A DNA stretch of 64,000 nucleotides from CAISOG01 sp044375625 (GTDB taxonomy: Bacteria > Pseudomonadota > Alphaproteobacteria > CAISOG01), in NCBI GenBank assembly GCA_044375625.1, contig JBILMH010000002.1:1-64000 (forward strand). The letters run 5' to 3'. The notes below the pieces were generated by a model. That model ran no database searches, was not told where the DNA came from, and was given only the letters and a program-made list of their open reading frames with translations. A program made the translations under genes and the position numbers. Shown in pieces: positions 25,768 to 34,611 of this stretch. Every line of letters begins with the position of its first letter. Positions within the stretch are counted from its first letter, which is position 1.

Positions 25768-26286
25768 TTAGCTAGAGCTTTCCTCACCCCGTTTTTGCTT
25801 GCGGAAGGAATCCAGCGAGATCACCTGCCCCGATTCTGTCGGCGCGGCCTTTTTGGATTTTGCCCCGGCCTTTTTGGTGGTGGGGGCAACATCCCCCTCC
25901 CCGCTTTTGGCATCCTCACGGCTGCGGGCGGCGGCGATGGTGTGAAATTGCAGGCCGAATTTGACCGCAGGGTCAGCAAAGGCGGTAATGGCGTGATAGG
26001 GCACGATCAACCGTTGCTGCACCGAATTAAAGCTTAAGGTCACCTCAAACAAATCCTTCTTAACCTGCAAATCCCAATATTGGTGTTGCAGCACGATCGT
26101 CATTTCCTCAGGATAATTGCTTTTCAGCGCGTCGGGGATAATCACCCCCTCCTCATCCGTGCGAAAGCTGATGTAAAAATGGTGATCGTCTTTCAGTCCA
26201 TGTTCATTGGCGTGTTTCAACGCCTCGTGAACCACCCCACGCAGGGCTTTTTCAACCATCAGATCATAGCGGAGATAGGCTGTCAT
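25768..26286 (-). CDS. sspB: ClpXP adaptor SspB, alphaproteobacterial type
   Basis: 172 residues. The SspB fold covers about 1-115 (MVEKALRGVVHEAL, HFYISFRTDEEGVIIPD, FEVTLSFNSVQQRLIVPYHAI). It is followed by a Lys/Ala-rich linker and a C-terminal peptide VISLDSFRKQKR, which is the alphaproteobacterial version of the ClpX-docking tail. It tethers ssrA-tagged substrates to ClpX. smpB at 17034-17477 belongs to the same quality-control route. Convergent with nothing; its ATG is 72 bp from the murB reading frame on the other strand. Confidence 0.93.
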   Translation of the reverse strand: MTAYLRYDLMVEKALRGVVHEALKHANEHGLKDDHHFYISFRTDEEGVIIPDALKSNYPEEMTIVLQHQYWDLQVKKDLFEVTLSFNSVQQRLIVPYHAITAFADPAVKFGLQFHTIAAARSREDAKSGEGDVAPTTKKAGAKSKKAAPTESGQVISLDSFRKQKRGEESSS

Positions 26287-26384
26287 AGGCTTTTTTTACA
26301 TTATGGGTTGGCAGAAAGGATGAAACAAAAAGTTCCTAAAGCTATTTTGACTGTTGGGTGGTTAACAGCCTATTAACAGCGGTG

Positions 26385-27488
26385 ATGGTTGCAGTTAAGC
26401 GGATAGAATCCCAAACGGCAAGGGGGTCAATTGCCCCCTTGAACAGTATGGCGGCGGGTTTTAGATTAACACCATTCTTTATTGACCGTGAAGCCAGAAA
26501 GGCTGCCCCCCCCTTGCCTCCCCTGCCCCCCTTTGCCTCCACTGCTCCCCTGCCATCGCCATCCGCCCTGCCCACGGTGCGTGGCCGTTATCAATTCGAT
26601 GTGCCCTTAGCGCCGCTTAGTTGGTTTCGGGTTGGCGGTACGGCGGATGTGGTTTTTAAGCCGGCCGATCCGTTGGATTTGGCGCAATTTATGGCGGAAA
26701 GACCGCCCGAGCTGCCCATTACCATCTTGGGGGCAACCTCTAACCTGTTAATTCGGGATGGCGGTATTCGCGGGGTGGTTATCCGTTTGGGGCGCGGCTT
26801 TGCCGAAGTGGTGCGCGAAGGACGGGATGAAACGATGATCACCGCGGGCGCGGCCTGCCTGGATCGTACCGTGGCGCAACAGGCGGCGGAATGGGGGCTG
26901 GCGGGCATGGAATTTTTGGTGGGGGTTCCAGGATCCATCGGGGGGGCGTTGCGGATGAACGCGGGCGCCTATGGCCAGGAATTGGCCTATATCTGTGTCA
27001 GCGCCGAAATCTGCGATAATCAAGGCAATTTGATGAGCGTGCCGGGGGAACAGTTGGGGTTTGGCTATCGCCAGTGCCTGATCAGCCCGCGTGATGTGTT
27101 TATTGGCTGTCGGTTGCGTGGTCGGTTGGATGATTCGGCGGCGGTGATGGCCAGGATGCAGGATATTGTTGATCAGCGCGAACAGACCCAACCGATTCGG
27201 GCGCGCACGGGGGGCAGCACCTTTCAAAACCCTACCCCCGAACAATCGCCGTTAAAGGCTTGGCAATTGATTGACCAGGCGGGATGCCGCGGCCTAACCC
27301 TGGGCGGGGCGCAGGTTTCGCCCCTGCATTGCAATTTCCTGCTGAACACGGGCAACGCCACCGCATCCGATTTGGAACAGTTGGGGGAATTGGTGCGGCA
27401 ACGGGTGTTGGAGTCCAGCGGTGTCCATCTGCACTGGGAGATTAAGAGAGTGGGTGAGAATCTGCCCGCAACTTATTCTAAAGCATAG
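26385..27488 (+). CDS. murB: UDP-N-acetylenolpyruvoylglucosamine reductase
   Basis: 367 residues if ATG 26385 is used. The catalytic part starts near residue 65 (APLSWFRVGGTADVVFKP). FAD-binding motifs GATSNLLIRDGGIRG and GMEFLVGVPGSIGGALRMNAGAYG, the catalytic-serine region GGSTFQNP and the terminal Glu in HWEIKRVG are all present, marking a type I or IIa-like MurB. It reduces enolpyruvyl-UDP-GlcNAc to UDP-MurNAc. The start is uncertain: 26358 (GTG), 26385 and 26448 (ATG) are in frame and none has a good ribosome site. The family is about 300-330 long, so 26448 may be right. The gene stands alone instead of in the usual mur/dcw cluster. Confidence 0.92.
   Translation: MVAVKRIESQTARGSIAPLNSMAAGFRLTPFFIDREARKAAPPLPPLPPFASTAPLPSPSALPTVRGRYQFDVPLAPLSWFRVGGTADVVFKPADPLDLAQFMAERPPELPITILGATSNLLIRDGGIRGVVIRLGRGFAEVVREGRDETMITAGAACLDRTVAQQAAEWGLAGMEFLVGVPGSIGGALRMNAGAYGQELAYICVSAEICDNQGNLMSVPGEQLGFGYRQCLISPRDVFIGCRLRGRLDDSAAVMARMQDIVDQREQTQPIRARTGGSTFQNPTPEQSPLKAWQLIDQAGCRGLTLGGAQVSPLHCNFLLNTGNATASDLEQLGELVRQRVLESSGVHLHWEIKRVGENLPATYSKA
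26419..26441 (+). promoter_or_regulatory. hairpin near the murB start
   Basis: CAAGGGGG and CCCCCTTG form a perfect 8 bp stem around a 7 base loop, ending 7 bases before ATG 26448. If 26448 is the true start, this hairpin would sit over the ribosome-binding region. If translation starts earlier it is within the coding region. Confidence 0.35.
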
Positions 27489-27547
27489 ATTTATGGTCGC
27501 GCTTTTGGGTGATGGTGGCTTGGGGGCGTTAATCAGCTTCTGGCCAG

Positions 27548-28528
27548 CTAAGCGGCCGCCTTACTGTTGCTGCGCCCAATCTCCTGCCGTCCCATATCCA
27601 TGAATTTGTTGCGGCGGCGCAGGCGACGATCCTCCCCCGGCAGGCGCAACAGCGGCACCAAATGATCCCACAACCCATTGCCCGCCGCCTCAATCGCCGC
27701 CGCATGGTCGCGGTGCGCGCCGCCCAGCGGCTCATTAATCACGCTGTCAATGATGCCCAGTTTTTTCAAATCCTGGGCGGTGATTTTCATCACCTCAGCG
27801 GCTTCCTTGGATTGTTCGGCCGTTCCCCACAGAATTGATGCACAACCCTCTGGTGAAATAACCGAATACACCGCATGTTCCATCATCAGCACGCTATCGG
27901 CGGTGGCCAGGGCGATGGCACCGCCCGATCCCCCCTCACCAATCACAATGCTGATCAACGGCACCCGAATCGACAGGCAAACATCAACACTGCTGGCAAT
28001 CGCCTCCGCCTGGCCGCGCGCCTCAGCATCAATGCCTGGAAAAGCGCCAGGGGTATCGACCAGGGTCAAAATGGGCAGGTTAAAACGATCGGCCATTTTC
28101 ATCAGCCGTTGCGCCTTGCGATAGCCTTCGGGGCGTGGCATGCCAAAATTGTGCTTAACCCGACTGGCGGTGTCCCGCCCCCGTTCCTGGCCAATAATCA
28201 TCACGCTGCGGCCATGAAATCGCCCCATACCGCCGATAATCGCCGCATCCTCACCAAACTGTCGGTCACCAGCCAGCGGGGTAAAATCCTCAATCAGGCG
28301 GTTGATATAGTCCATGCAGCGGGGACGATCGGGGTGGCGGGCAACCTGCACCTTTTGCCAGGGGGTTAGGTTGGCATAGGTGGTTTTCAGGGTTTTATCC
28401 AGTTTGGCCTGAAGCTTTTCAACCTCGGACGCAATGTCAATTTCAGCCGAGTCGCCCAGGTGGCGCAACTCCTCTATTTTGCCTTCCAGCTCGGCCAAAG
28501 GCTTTTCAAAATCAAGATAGGTTAGCAT
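27548..28528 (-). CDS. accA: acetyl-CoA carboxylase carboxyltransferase subunit alpha
   Basis: 326 residues. It contains the family motifs GDRQFGEDAAIIGGMGRF, MPRPEGYRKAQRLMKMA, LTLVDTPGAFPGI, and GEGGSGGAIALATAD, with SPEGCASILW later. Together with AccD it transfers CO2 from biotin to acetyl-CoA, giving malonyl-CoA. The length equals the family's usual 315-325. It is the last gene of a leftward series (small membrane protein, secreted protein, xerD, malyl-CoA lyase-like, accA); the gap before it is 60 bp. xerD-accA adjacency is known in alphaproteobacteria. Confidence 0.97.
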   Translation of the reverse strand: MLTYLDFEKPLAELEGKIEELRHLGDSAEIDIASEVEKLQAKLDKTLKTTYANLTPWQKVQVARHPDRPRCMDYINRLIEDFTPLAGDRQFGEDAAIIGGMGRFHGRSVMIIGQERGRDTASRVKHNFGMPRPEGYRKAQRLMKMADRFNLPILTLVDTPGAFPGIDAEARGQAEAIASSVDVCLSIRVPLISIVIGEGGSGGAIALATADSVLMMEHAVYSVISPEGCASILWGTAEQSKEAAEVMKITAQDLKKLGIIDSVINEPLGGAHRDHAAAIEAAGNGLWDHLVPLLRLPGEDRRLRRRNKFMDMGRQEIGRSNSKAAA

Positions 28529-28588
28529 GGTTTGCTTTTGCGAAAAAAAGAAAGGCTACACGAAAACGGCATGGCATGCAAATGCCGA

Positions 28589-29584
28589 CTAACCCGCCTG
28601 TTGCATTTGCCGCGCCTTATCCACCACGGTTTGCGCCTGTTTGATGCTGGCGATATCGATCAGACGTCCGTCCAGGGCGACTGCCCCCCGCCCTTCCCGC
28701 GCGGCTTGATCCATCGCCTCAAGAATACGGCGGGCACGTTGGATTTCGGCCTCCGACGGGGCAAAAACCTGGTTGGCTAAGGGAATTTGGCCAGGGTGAA
28801 TTGCCCATTTGCCTTCACAGCCCAGGGCGGCTGCCCGTCGCGCCGCGGCCTGATAGCCATCGGCATCGCCGAAATCGCCAAAGGGACCATCAACAGGGCG
28901 CAGGCCATAGGCACGCGCCGCCACCACCAACCGCGACAGGGCATAGTGCCATGGATCGCCCCAATGCACCTCACGGTTATCGCGTCCATGCGCATCGGTG
29001 GTGGCATCGGTCAACACAACATAGTCGGGGTTCACCCCGCCGACATTGGTGGTGCGGGCGCGGGTGCTGGCGGCATAGTCGGCCACCCCGAAATGCAGGG
29101 ATTCGTTGCGTTTGCTGGCGCCCGCAATCTCATTAATATTGCTCATCCCCAGGGCGGTTTCGATAATCAGCTCAAAGCCAATTTTGCCGTGTGGCAGCCC
29201 CCTGGCCTGTTCAATCTGGCTGACCAGCATATCCAGGGCGTATACATCCGCCGCCGTGCCGACCTTTGGAATCATAATCAGATCCAGGCGATCCGCCGCC
29301 GCCTCCAACACCTCAACCACATCGCGGTACATAAAGGCGGTGTCCAAGCCGTTGATGCGGACGGAAACCGTCTTACGCGACCAATCAAAACCGTGCAGGC
29401 CTTGGATAACATTGGCGCGTGCCGCCACCTTATCCGCGGGGGCAACCGAATCTTCCAAATCCAAAAAGACGATATCGGCGGTAGATTGCCAGGCTTTTTC
29501 AAACAGCTTTGGTTGGCTGCCGGGCACGGCAAGCTCACTACGATTCAGGCGGGATTTGGCGGGTTCGATGATGGTAAAGCTCAT
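28589..29584 (-). CDS. HpcH/HpaI-family CoA lyase, malyl-CoA lyase type
   Basis: 331 residues. CitE-like TIM-barrel: RSELAVPGSQPKLFEKA, DIVFLDLEDSVAPADKVAAR (metal-binding acidic residues), VSVRINGLDT, LIMIPKVGTAADV, FELIIETALGM and KWAIHPGQIPLANQVF. The pattern fits L-malyl-CoA / beta-methylmalyl-CoA lyase (Mcl1), which is about 320 residues long and cleaves malyl-CoA to glyoxylate and acetyl-CoA in the ethylmalonyl-CoA pathway or serine cycle. A citrate lyase beta relative is the alternative, but no CitDF partner is seen. Coherent with the acetyl-CoA/PHA genes in this window. Gaps of 36 and 60 bp link it to xerD and accA. Confidence 0.82.
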   Translation of the reverse strand: MSFTIIEPAKSRLNRSELAVPGSQPKLFEKAWQSTADIVFLDLEDSVAPADKVAARANVIQGLHGFDWSRKTVSVRINGLDTAFMYRDVVEVLEAAADRLDLIMIPKVGTAADVYALDMLVSQIEQARGLPHGKIGFELIIETALGMSNINEIAGASKRNESLHFGVADYAASTRARTTNVGGVNPDYVVLTDATTDAHGRDNREVHWGDPWHYALSRLVVAARAYGLRPVDGPFGDFGDADGYQAAARRAAALGCEGKWAIHPGQIPLANQVFAPSEAEIQRARRILEAMDQAAREGRGAVALDGRLIDIASIKQAQTVVDKARQMQQAG

Positions 29585-29620
29585 GGTGCGATGATCTTTT
29601 TGGCTAGAGGGGGGAAAGAT

Positions 29621-30766
29621 TTAGGGCAATTGCGATTTCGATAGGGGGTGCAGCTGTACAGCCTGATGCAAACGATGCGTGCTGACATGGGTGTAAATCT
29701 GCACGGTTGAGATGCTAGCATGACCCAACAACAGTTGCAAACGACGCAAATCGGCGCCGTGATCCAACAGATGGGTGGCCAAACTGTGCCGCAACACATG
29801 GGGTGACAGGCGGGATGGATCCAACCCCGCGGCCAGGGCGGCCTGTTTCAGCAGGCTGTGCGCCTGTTGGCGGCTGATGGTTTGTGCCCCTTGCCCCGCC
29901 CGTTTGGCTGGAAAAAGCCAGGGATTGTTGGTCGACTCTATTGTGTTGTTGGGAGCGCTATGAGGGGCGCTATCGGCCAACAGGCGGTCACGAAAGGGCA
30001 AATAGGCCGCCACCACCGCCGCCGCCGTGGGGGTCAGCGGCACCAACCGCTCCTTACGCCCCTTACCGATTACCCGCAGCATCGGTTGGCTTTCGGGTGA
30101 TGCCATGGTGGGGGGGGCTAAGGCTGGCATGCTATGGCTAGGGAACGCGCTGATTTGCAGGGCGATGACCTCACTGACCCGCAACCCTGTCGCGTACAAC
30201 AGCTCTAACAACACATGCAATCGGCGTGCATCCCCCTCCTTATCGGTATCTTTGGTAGCGATGACATGGTTGGCCGCCCAGCTTAACAGCTGATCCACCT
30301 CATGCTCACTAAGGAATTTGGGCAAATGCTGCGGCGTTTTGGGGCCCGTTAGCTCGGCGGCGGGTTGATCAACCCTAAGGCCGTCACGCTGGAGGAAGCC
30401 ATAGAACTGCCGCATCGCGGATAGGCGGCGTTGCAGGGTGCGATTGCTTAGCGGCGGCTGCTGGCTTGATGAGGGGACATCCCCCGCAACCTTACCCCCC
30501 ATGCGATCCCCTGCCCCACCCTGGACGGCTCCCACCGTCTGCAAATAAGCCTGCAACTGCGTGGTGGTCAGGGCTAGCAGGGGTTGCTGCTGCGCCTGTG
30601 CCCAGTGAGCCAAGTCGACCAGATCGCGCCGATAACTGGCCAGGGTGTTGGCCGCCGCGTTGCGTTCCACCGCCATCATATCCAAAAACAAGGCCAACAG
30701 GCGGCTATCGCCCTCAGCCAACGGCGGGGCTTTGCTTGGGGAGGTTTTACTTGCTGGGCGCGCCAT
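29621..30766 (-). CDS. xerD: tyrosine recombinase XerD-like
   Basis: 381 residues from ATG 30766. The N-terminal SAM-like domain (RLLALFLDMMAVERNAAANT) is followed by the catalytic domain with Arg in YATGLRVSE, Lys in IGKGRKERLVP, HxxR in SPHVLRHSLATHLL, His in LLGHASISTVQIYTH and the nucleophile Tyr in that last motif. The usual length is about 300; extra Pro/Gly-rich insertions lie near 90-110 and 215-240. It would resolve chromosome dimers at dif with XerC. Its start overlaps the previous gene by 20 bp. The setting is chromosomal housekeeping, so a prophage or integron integrase is unlikely. Confidence 0.9.
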   Translation of the reverse strand: MARPASKTSPSKAPPLAEGDSRLLALFLDMMAVERNAAANTLASYRRDLVDLAHWAQAQQQPLLALTTTQLQAYLQTVGAVQGGAGDRMGGKVAGDVPSSSQQPPLSNRTLQRRLSAMRQFYGFLQRDGLRVDQPAAELTGPKTPQHLPKFLSEHEVDQLLSWAANHVIATKDTDKEGDARRLHVLLELLYATGLRVSEVIALQISAFPSHSMPALAPPTMASPESQPMLRVIGKGRKERLVPLTPTAAAVVAAYLPFRDRLLADSAPHSAPNNTIESTNNPWLFPAKRAGQGAQTISRQQAHSLLKQAALAAGLDPSRLSPHVLRHSLATHLLDHGADLRRLQLLLGHASISTVQIYTHVSTHRLHQAVQLHPLSKSQLP

Positions 30767-32489
30767 CAAACAGGCCGTCCATCAACCATGCCTCGGCCAG
30801 CTGCGCGGTTAGCTCATGTTGGCCAAGTTTAGCCAACCCACTTAGGGCGCTGTGCCATATCGGCAGGGCGTTGGGCGAACTGTCGGCTACCATCGCCAGG
30901 GCATTTGCCAAGGCCTCACCATTGCGCTTTTGCGCCACCGCCGCCTGTAGGCTTAGCCAAGTTGTGGTTGAGACCGCCTCAGCCTTAGCCTTGGGTGGGG
31001 TAATGGCCAGGGCGCTTAGCAGTTGCGCTTGCCAGCTGGGGGCGGATTGTTCGGGGTTCAAGGCAAAGCTGGCCGTCAGCAATTTGGCCGCCAACGGCTC
31101 ATTATCAATCTTAATGGTGTTAAAGCCCGCTGGCACGGTCGCGTTCACCGGTTGCGGCCGTTTCCACCCCTCCAGAGCGCGCAGGGTAAGGGCGTTTAGA
31201 TGATCGTTGGGCAGATAGGAAAGCCAAGGCGCGGTTGGTTGGTTATGCCTTATGCCATAGGCCACCAGCCAGGGGGCAATCTCCCCCGTTTCGGCCAGCG
31301 CCAACATATTGTCCAGCTTGGGCTGCAACAACAGGTAAACGGGATACCAATGCCCGCCCGATTGCCGCAGCAGATCGACCGCCGCCCGCGTCAGTGCGCC
31401 ATCGTTATAGGCATTGGTGGAAGCCGCCAACACCTCCTTAACGCGGGATAAGCGCCCCAGGACGGCGGCGGTGGCGGGGTCACTGGCGGGCGGCACACTT
31501 TCCCCCTCCAGCGCTTTGGTGGCCAGCTGTTGCCATTCCGCCACGCCCAACACCCCCGATTCCACCAAATTTTCCGCATACATCAGTTTAACATCTGGCG
31601 GCAACGTTTTGTTTCGTAACAATTGCAGCTTGGCTAGCACCGACCAATTGCCTGCCACCACGCCCTTAACATCGCTGAAAATAGCATGCTGCAGCAGCGC
31701 CGCATCCAAACCCTTCAGCGTGACCGCCACCTTGGGTGACAGCGGTTGCCCCGTCACCACAGTTTGATACAGGGACAGCCGATTGGCCTCAGCCTCCTTA
31801 GCTTTGGCCTGCGCCTTGGCATCGGCCTTATCCTTTGGCTGGGCTGTCTGGGCAACAGACTGGCGATCCCCCAATACATTCAGGGCAACCTCTGCCGCGG
31901 ATTGCTCACCCTTAACCCACAGGCAATAGGCGGATAAAAACCCCGCTTCGCCACCTGGAACTTCGGCGTTTAAGGGGGTTGGTTCCTGACATCCCCCATC
32001 ATCGCCATTCAACAGACGGGCGGTGCTGCGCGCCAGCCATAACCACTCCGACGACTGTCGATCGCGCGGCCAGCTTTGCAACAGCCGCAGCGCATCGGCG
32101 GGATAGCCCAGGCTTTCCAACCGATCCGTCCGCGACTGTAACAAACGGTATCCCGCCTGCTCATCCGGCAGGGATACAGGACTAAGCAGCAGGCGGCGTT
32201 GCAACTGCCGTTGTGACCAATCGCCTGGATTGGCGGGCAGCATGGCAAAGGCCGCCTCAATCTGTTCCGGCGTGCTGTTTTGCCACCATTGCGACCCAAA
32301 GCCCCCCTCCTGCGGGGATAACGCGCCCAATTCCCCCACCGAAGCCTGTCCCAGGGGTACAGCCTGTATGCTTTCATCCACGGCATAGCTGGGGGATGAC
32401 ATCATGGCGGCAATCGCGAGAATGCCAACAGAAGATCGACCAACCAGCCGAGTTAGCAAGCGGAAACAGGGAAAAGCAACAACGCGCAT
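30747..32489 (-). CDS. secreted alpha-helical protein of unknown function
   Basis: 580 residues. A signal peptide (about 1-36, ending SPSYA before VDES) precedes a long Ala/Leu/Gln-rich helical protein with repeated Trp-Leu pairs (WLWLARSTARLL, LLLQPKLDNMLALAE), which looks like a superhelix of TPR/Sel1-like repeats but without clear consensus. It should be periplasmic. The preceding small membrane gene ends only one base away, with AGGAGAATAGG just before this ATG, and xerD overlaps its end, so it is part of the same operon. A gene of this kind between aroK and xerD is common in related alphaproteobacteria as far as I recall. Confidence 0.75.
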   Translation of the reverse strand: MRVVAFPCFRLLTRLVGRSSVGILAIAAMMSSPSYAVDESIQAVPLGQASVGELGALSPQEGGFGSQWWQNSTPEQIEAAFAMLPANPGDWSQRQLQRRLLLSPVSLPDEQAGYRLLQSRTDRLESLGYPADALRLLQSWPRDRQSSEWLWLARSTARLLNGDDGGCQEPTPLNAEVPGGEAGFLSAYCLWVKGEQSAAEVALNVLGDRQSVAQTAQPKDKADAKAQAKAKEAEANRLSLYQTVVTGQPLSPKVAVTLKGLDAALLQHAIFSDVKGVVAGNWSVLAKLQLLRNKTLPPDVKLMYAENLVESGVLGVAEWQQLATKALEGESVPPASDPATAAVLGRLSRVKEVLAASTNAYNDGALTRAAVDLLRQSGGHWYPVYLLLQPKLDNMLALAETGEIAPWLVAYGIRHNQPTAPWLSYLPNDHLNALTLRALEGWKRPQPVNATVPAGFNTIKIDNEPLAAKLLTASFALNPEQSAPSWQAQLLSALAITPPKAKAEAVSTTTWLSLQAAVAQKRNGEALANALAMVADSSPNALPIWHSALSGLAKLGQHELTAQLAEAWLMDGLFDGAPSK

Positions 32490-32490
32490 C

Positions 32491-32706
32491 CTATTCTCCT
32501 GCGGCGGCGGGCGTTTTGTTGGGGGAAACGGGTTGCGGCGCGACTGCCCCTTGATTACTGGGTTGCAGATAGGGGGGCGGCGGGGTGACCGTCACCGGCA
32601 CCTCAATCTGCGCCACGGGGGGCGGCATTTTGCTGAGGTATATCAGTGTACCAACCAAGCCCAACAGGATTAATACAATAGCAAGGGGCCACAGGAATGT
32701 TTTCAT
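32491..32706 (-). CDS. small single-span membrane protein
   Basis: 71 residues. One membrane segment (about 5-25, LWPLAIVLILLGLVGTLIYL) is followed by a Pro/Val/Thr-rich tail (PPPVAQIEVPVTVTPPPPYL). No family recognised. It starts the leftward operon; aroK is divergent with 77 bp between the start codons. The coupling to the secreted protein downstream (one base gap) suggests a joint role at the cell envelope. Confidence 0.7.
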   Translation of the reverse strand: MKTFLWPLAIVLILLGLVGTLIYLSKMPPPVAQIEVPVTVTPPPPYLQPSNQGAVAPQPVSPNKTPAAAGE

Positions 32707-32783
32707 GGTAACCTTTTCGCACGGTTGGTGTTAACATTGCCTATAGTTTTACCTAAGCTATCGACCAGAAACAACGATTTTCC

Positions 32784-33386
32784 ATGATGCCATCACCGCC
32801 CCCCGCTAAGACTTCCCCAAAGGCCGGTTTTCTTGGCAAATCCGCCCTACCTAAGCCAAGCCGACCGCTGGTGTTAATCGGCCTGATGGGGGCTGGCAAA
32901 ACCAGTATTGGGCGCCAACTGGCCAAACTGCTAAAGATGCCCTTTGTGGACAGCGATATTGCTCTGATTAGCCAGGCAGGCATCAGTATTGAGGAGATTT
33001 TTAGCCGCTATGGTGAGGATACCTTTCGGCAATTTGAGCGCAAGGTGATTGGCCAGCTGTTGGAGGATAAGCGACCCAAGGTGGTGGCGGTGGGCGGCGG
33101 CGCCTTTGTTCAGCCTGAAACCCGCGCCCTGATTCAGGAAAAGGGTATCAGCATTTGGCTGCGCGCTACCATGCCGCAAGTGATGGAACGGATTCAGGCC
33201 AATGCCAACCGCCCGCTGTTGAAACAGGGGGATCCGGCCGAAATTCTGGCCAAGCTGATGGAGGTGCGCTATCCCATTTACGCTGAGGCGGCCATCACCG
33301 TAGACAGCCTGGACGGTGCCATGTATCTAACCGTTCAGGCGATTGCCAACGCCCTAAACCAATATCTATCGGAACAGCCGCGATGA
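32784..33386 (+). CDS. aroK: shikimate kinase
   Basis: 200 residues. Walker A GLMGAGKTSIGRQLA, the DSDIALISQAG (Asp34-like shikimate/Mg binding) region, EDTFRQFE, the GGGAFVQPETRALI region, and the lid Arg in NRPLLKQGDP. It phosphorylates shikimate with ATP. The N-terminal 30 residues are a Pro/Lys-rich tail. It overlaps aroB by four bases (ATGA), the usual aroKB pair. Confidence 0.96.
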   Translation: MMPSPPPAKTSPKAGFLGKSALPKPSRPLVLIGLMGAGKTSIGRQLAKLLKMPFVDSDIALISQAGISIEEIFSRYGEDTFRQFERKVIGQLLEDKRPKVVAVGGGAFVQPETRALIQEKGISIWLRATMPQVMERIQANANRPLLKQGDPAEILAKLMEVRYPIYAEAAITVDSLDGAMYLTVQAIANALNQYLSEQPR

Positions 33387-34525
33387 CCCAAAATCCTTCA
33401 GCCCAACCTGCCCAATCCCCCTTTACCCAGGCGACCATCCATGTTGCCGCCGCCAGCCGCAGCTATCCGATTCATATCAAGCCTGGCCTGCTGGCTCAGG
33501 CGGGGGAACGGTTGGCACCGCTTTTGCCTGCCAAACGCTCCCTGGTAATCGCGGATGAATCGGTTTGGCATCGGCATGGCCAAGTGCTAGCCGACAGCCT
33601 GGCGGCGGCGGAATTTTCCTTTCACCTGCTGACGGTTGCGGGGGGGGAGGGCAGCAAAAGCTATAGCCAGTTGGAACAGTTGTTGGAGCGCGCCTTGGCC
33701 TTGGCGCCCGATCGGCAAACCGCGATTATTGCCTTTGGCGGCGGGGTGATTGGCGATTTGGCTGGTTTTGCCGCCAGCATCCTGTTGCGCGGCCTGCCCT
33801 TTGTGCAGATTCCCACCACTTTGTTGGCGATGGTGGACAGCTCGGTCGGCGGCAAGACTGGCATCAACAGCCCTCATGGCAAAAACTTGATAGGCAGCTT
33901 TTATCAACCCCACGCGGTGCTGATTGACCCCGAAGTGCTAACCACCCTGCCCCGTCGTCAATTGCTGGCGGGCTATGCCGAGGTAGTGAAATACGGCCTG
34001 ATTGCTGATGCCGACTTTTTTGCCTGGTTAGAGCGGGATGGCGCCGCCGCCCTGGATGGTGACGCAGCCAAGCTTTGTTACATTATCGAACGATCCTGTT
34101 TTCACAAAGCGGCCATTGTTGGTCAGGATGAGCGGGAGGGGGGCGTACGCGCCCTGCTGAACTTCGGACACACCCTTGGACATGCGTTGGAGGCCGCCCT
34201 GGGCTACAGCGATGCCCTGCTGCATGGGGAGGGGGTGGCGATCGGCATGGTCTTTGCCGCCGAATTGTCGCAGCATTTGGGGCTGATTGCGCCAGAGGTG
34301 ACGCAACGGGTGCGGCAGCATTTGACCGCGGTCGGCCTGCCCATCGATCACCGCCACCTGCCCGCCGTCGCCCAGGATCCCCAATCGCTGCTGACCCTGA
34401 TGGCCAGTGACAAAAAAGCCGTTGCCGGCCGCCTGACCTTTGTGCTGCTCGACGCGCTGGGTCACGCCCTGGTGCAACGGGATGTCCCTAGCGATGTTGT
34501 TGGGGACTTGTTGGCGGAACCCTAA
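33383..34525 (+). CDS. aroB: 3-dehydroquinate synthase
   Basis: 380 residues. NAD-binding region AFGGGVIGDLAGFAASILLRG, VPTTLLAMVDSSVGGKTGINSP with the metal and substrate residues, the zinc ligands in HGEGVAIGM and NFGHTLGHALE. It converts DAHP to 3-dehydroquinate, the second step to chorismate. The chorismate-using PhzE-like protein is at 44229-46094. The next gene (methyltransferase) is a separate, AT-rich unit. Confidence 0.97.
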   Translation: MTQNPSAQPAQSPFTQATIHVAAASRSYPIHIKPGLLAQAGERLAPLLPAKRSLVIADESVWHRHGQVLADSLAAAEFSFHLLTVAGGEGSKSYSQLEQLLERALALAPDRQTAIIAFGGGVIGDLAGFAASILLRGLPFVQIPTTLLAMVDSSVGGKTGINSPHGKNLIGSFYQPHAVLIDPEVLTTLPRRQLLAGYAEVVKYGLIADADFFAWLERDGAAALDGDAAKLCYIIERSCFHKAAIVGQDEREGGVRALLNFGHTLGHALEAALGYSDALLHGEGVAIGMVFAAELSQHLGLIAPEVTQRVRQHLTAVGLPIDHRHLPAVAQDPQSLLTLMASDKKAVAGRLTFVLLDALGHALVQRDVPSDVVGDLLAEP

Positions 34526-34611
34526 GCAGGGGATGTTGACTAGAAACACTCTGCAAAAATCATATAATTATCTGAATTTCATACAATTATTATCTGAAGA
34601 ACAAATCACTA

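Noticed and set aside
29621..30766. Tyrosine recombinase as sign of a prophage or integron
   Set aside because: Motifs, neighbours (accA, aroK) and operon with housekeeping genes fit XerD; no phage gene, attachment site or gene cassette is present.
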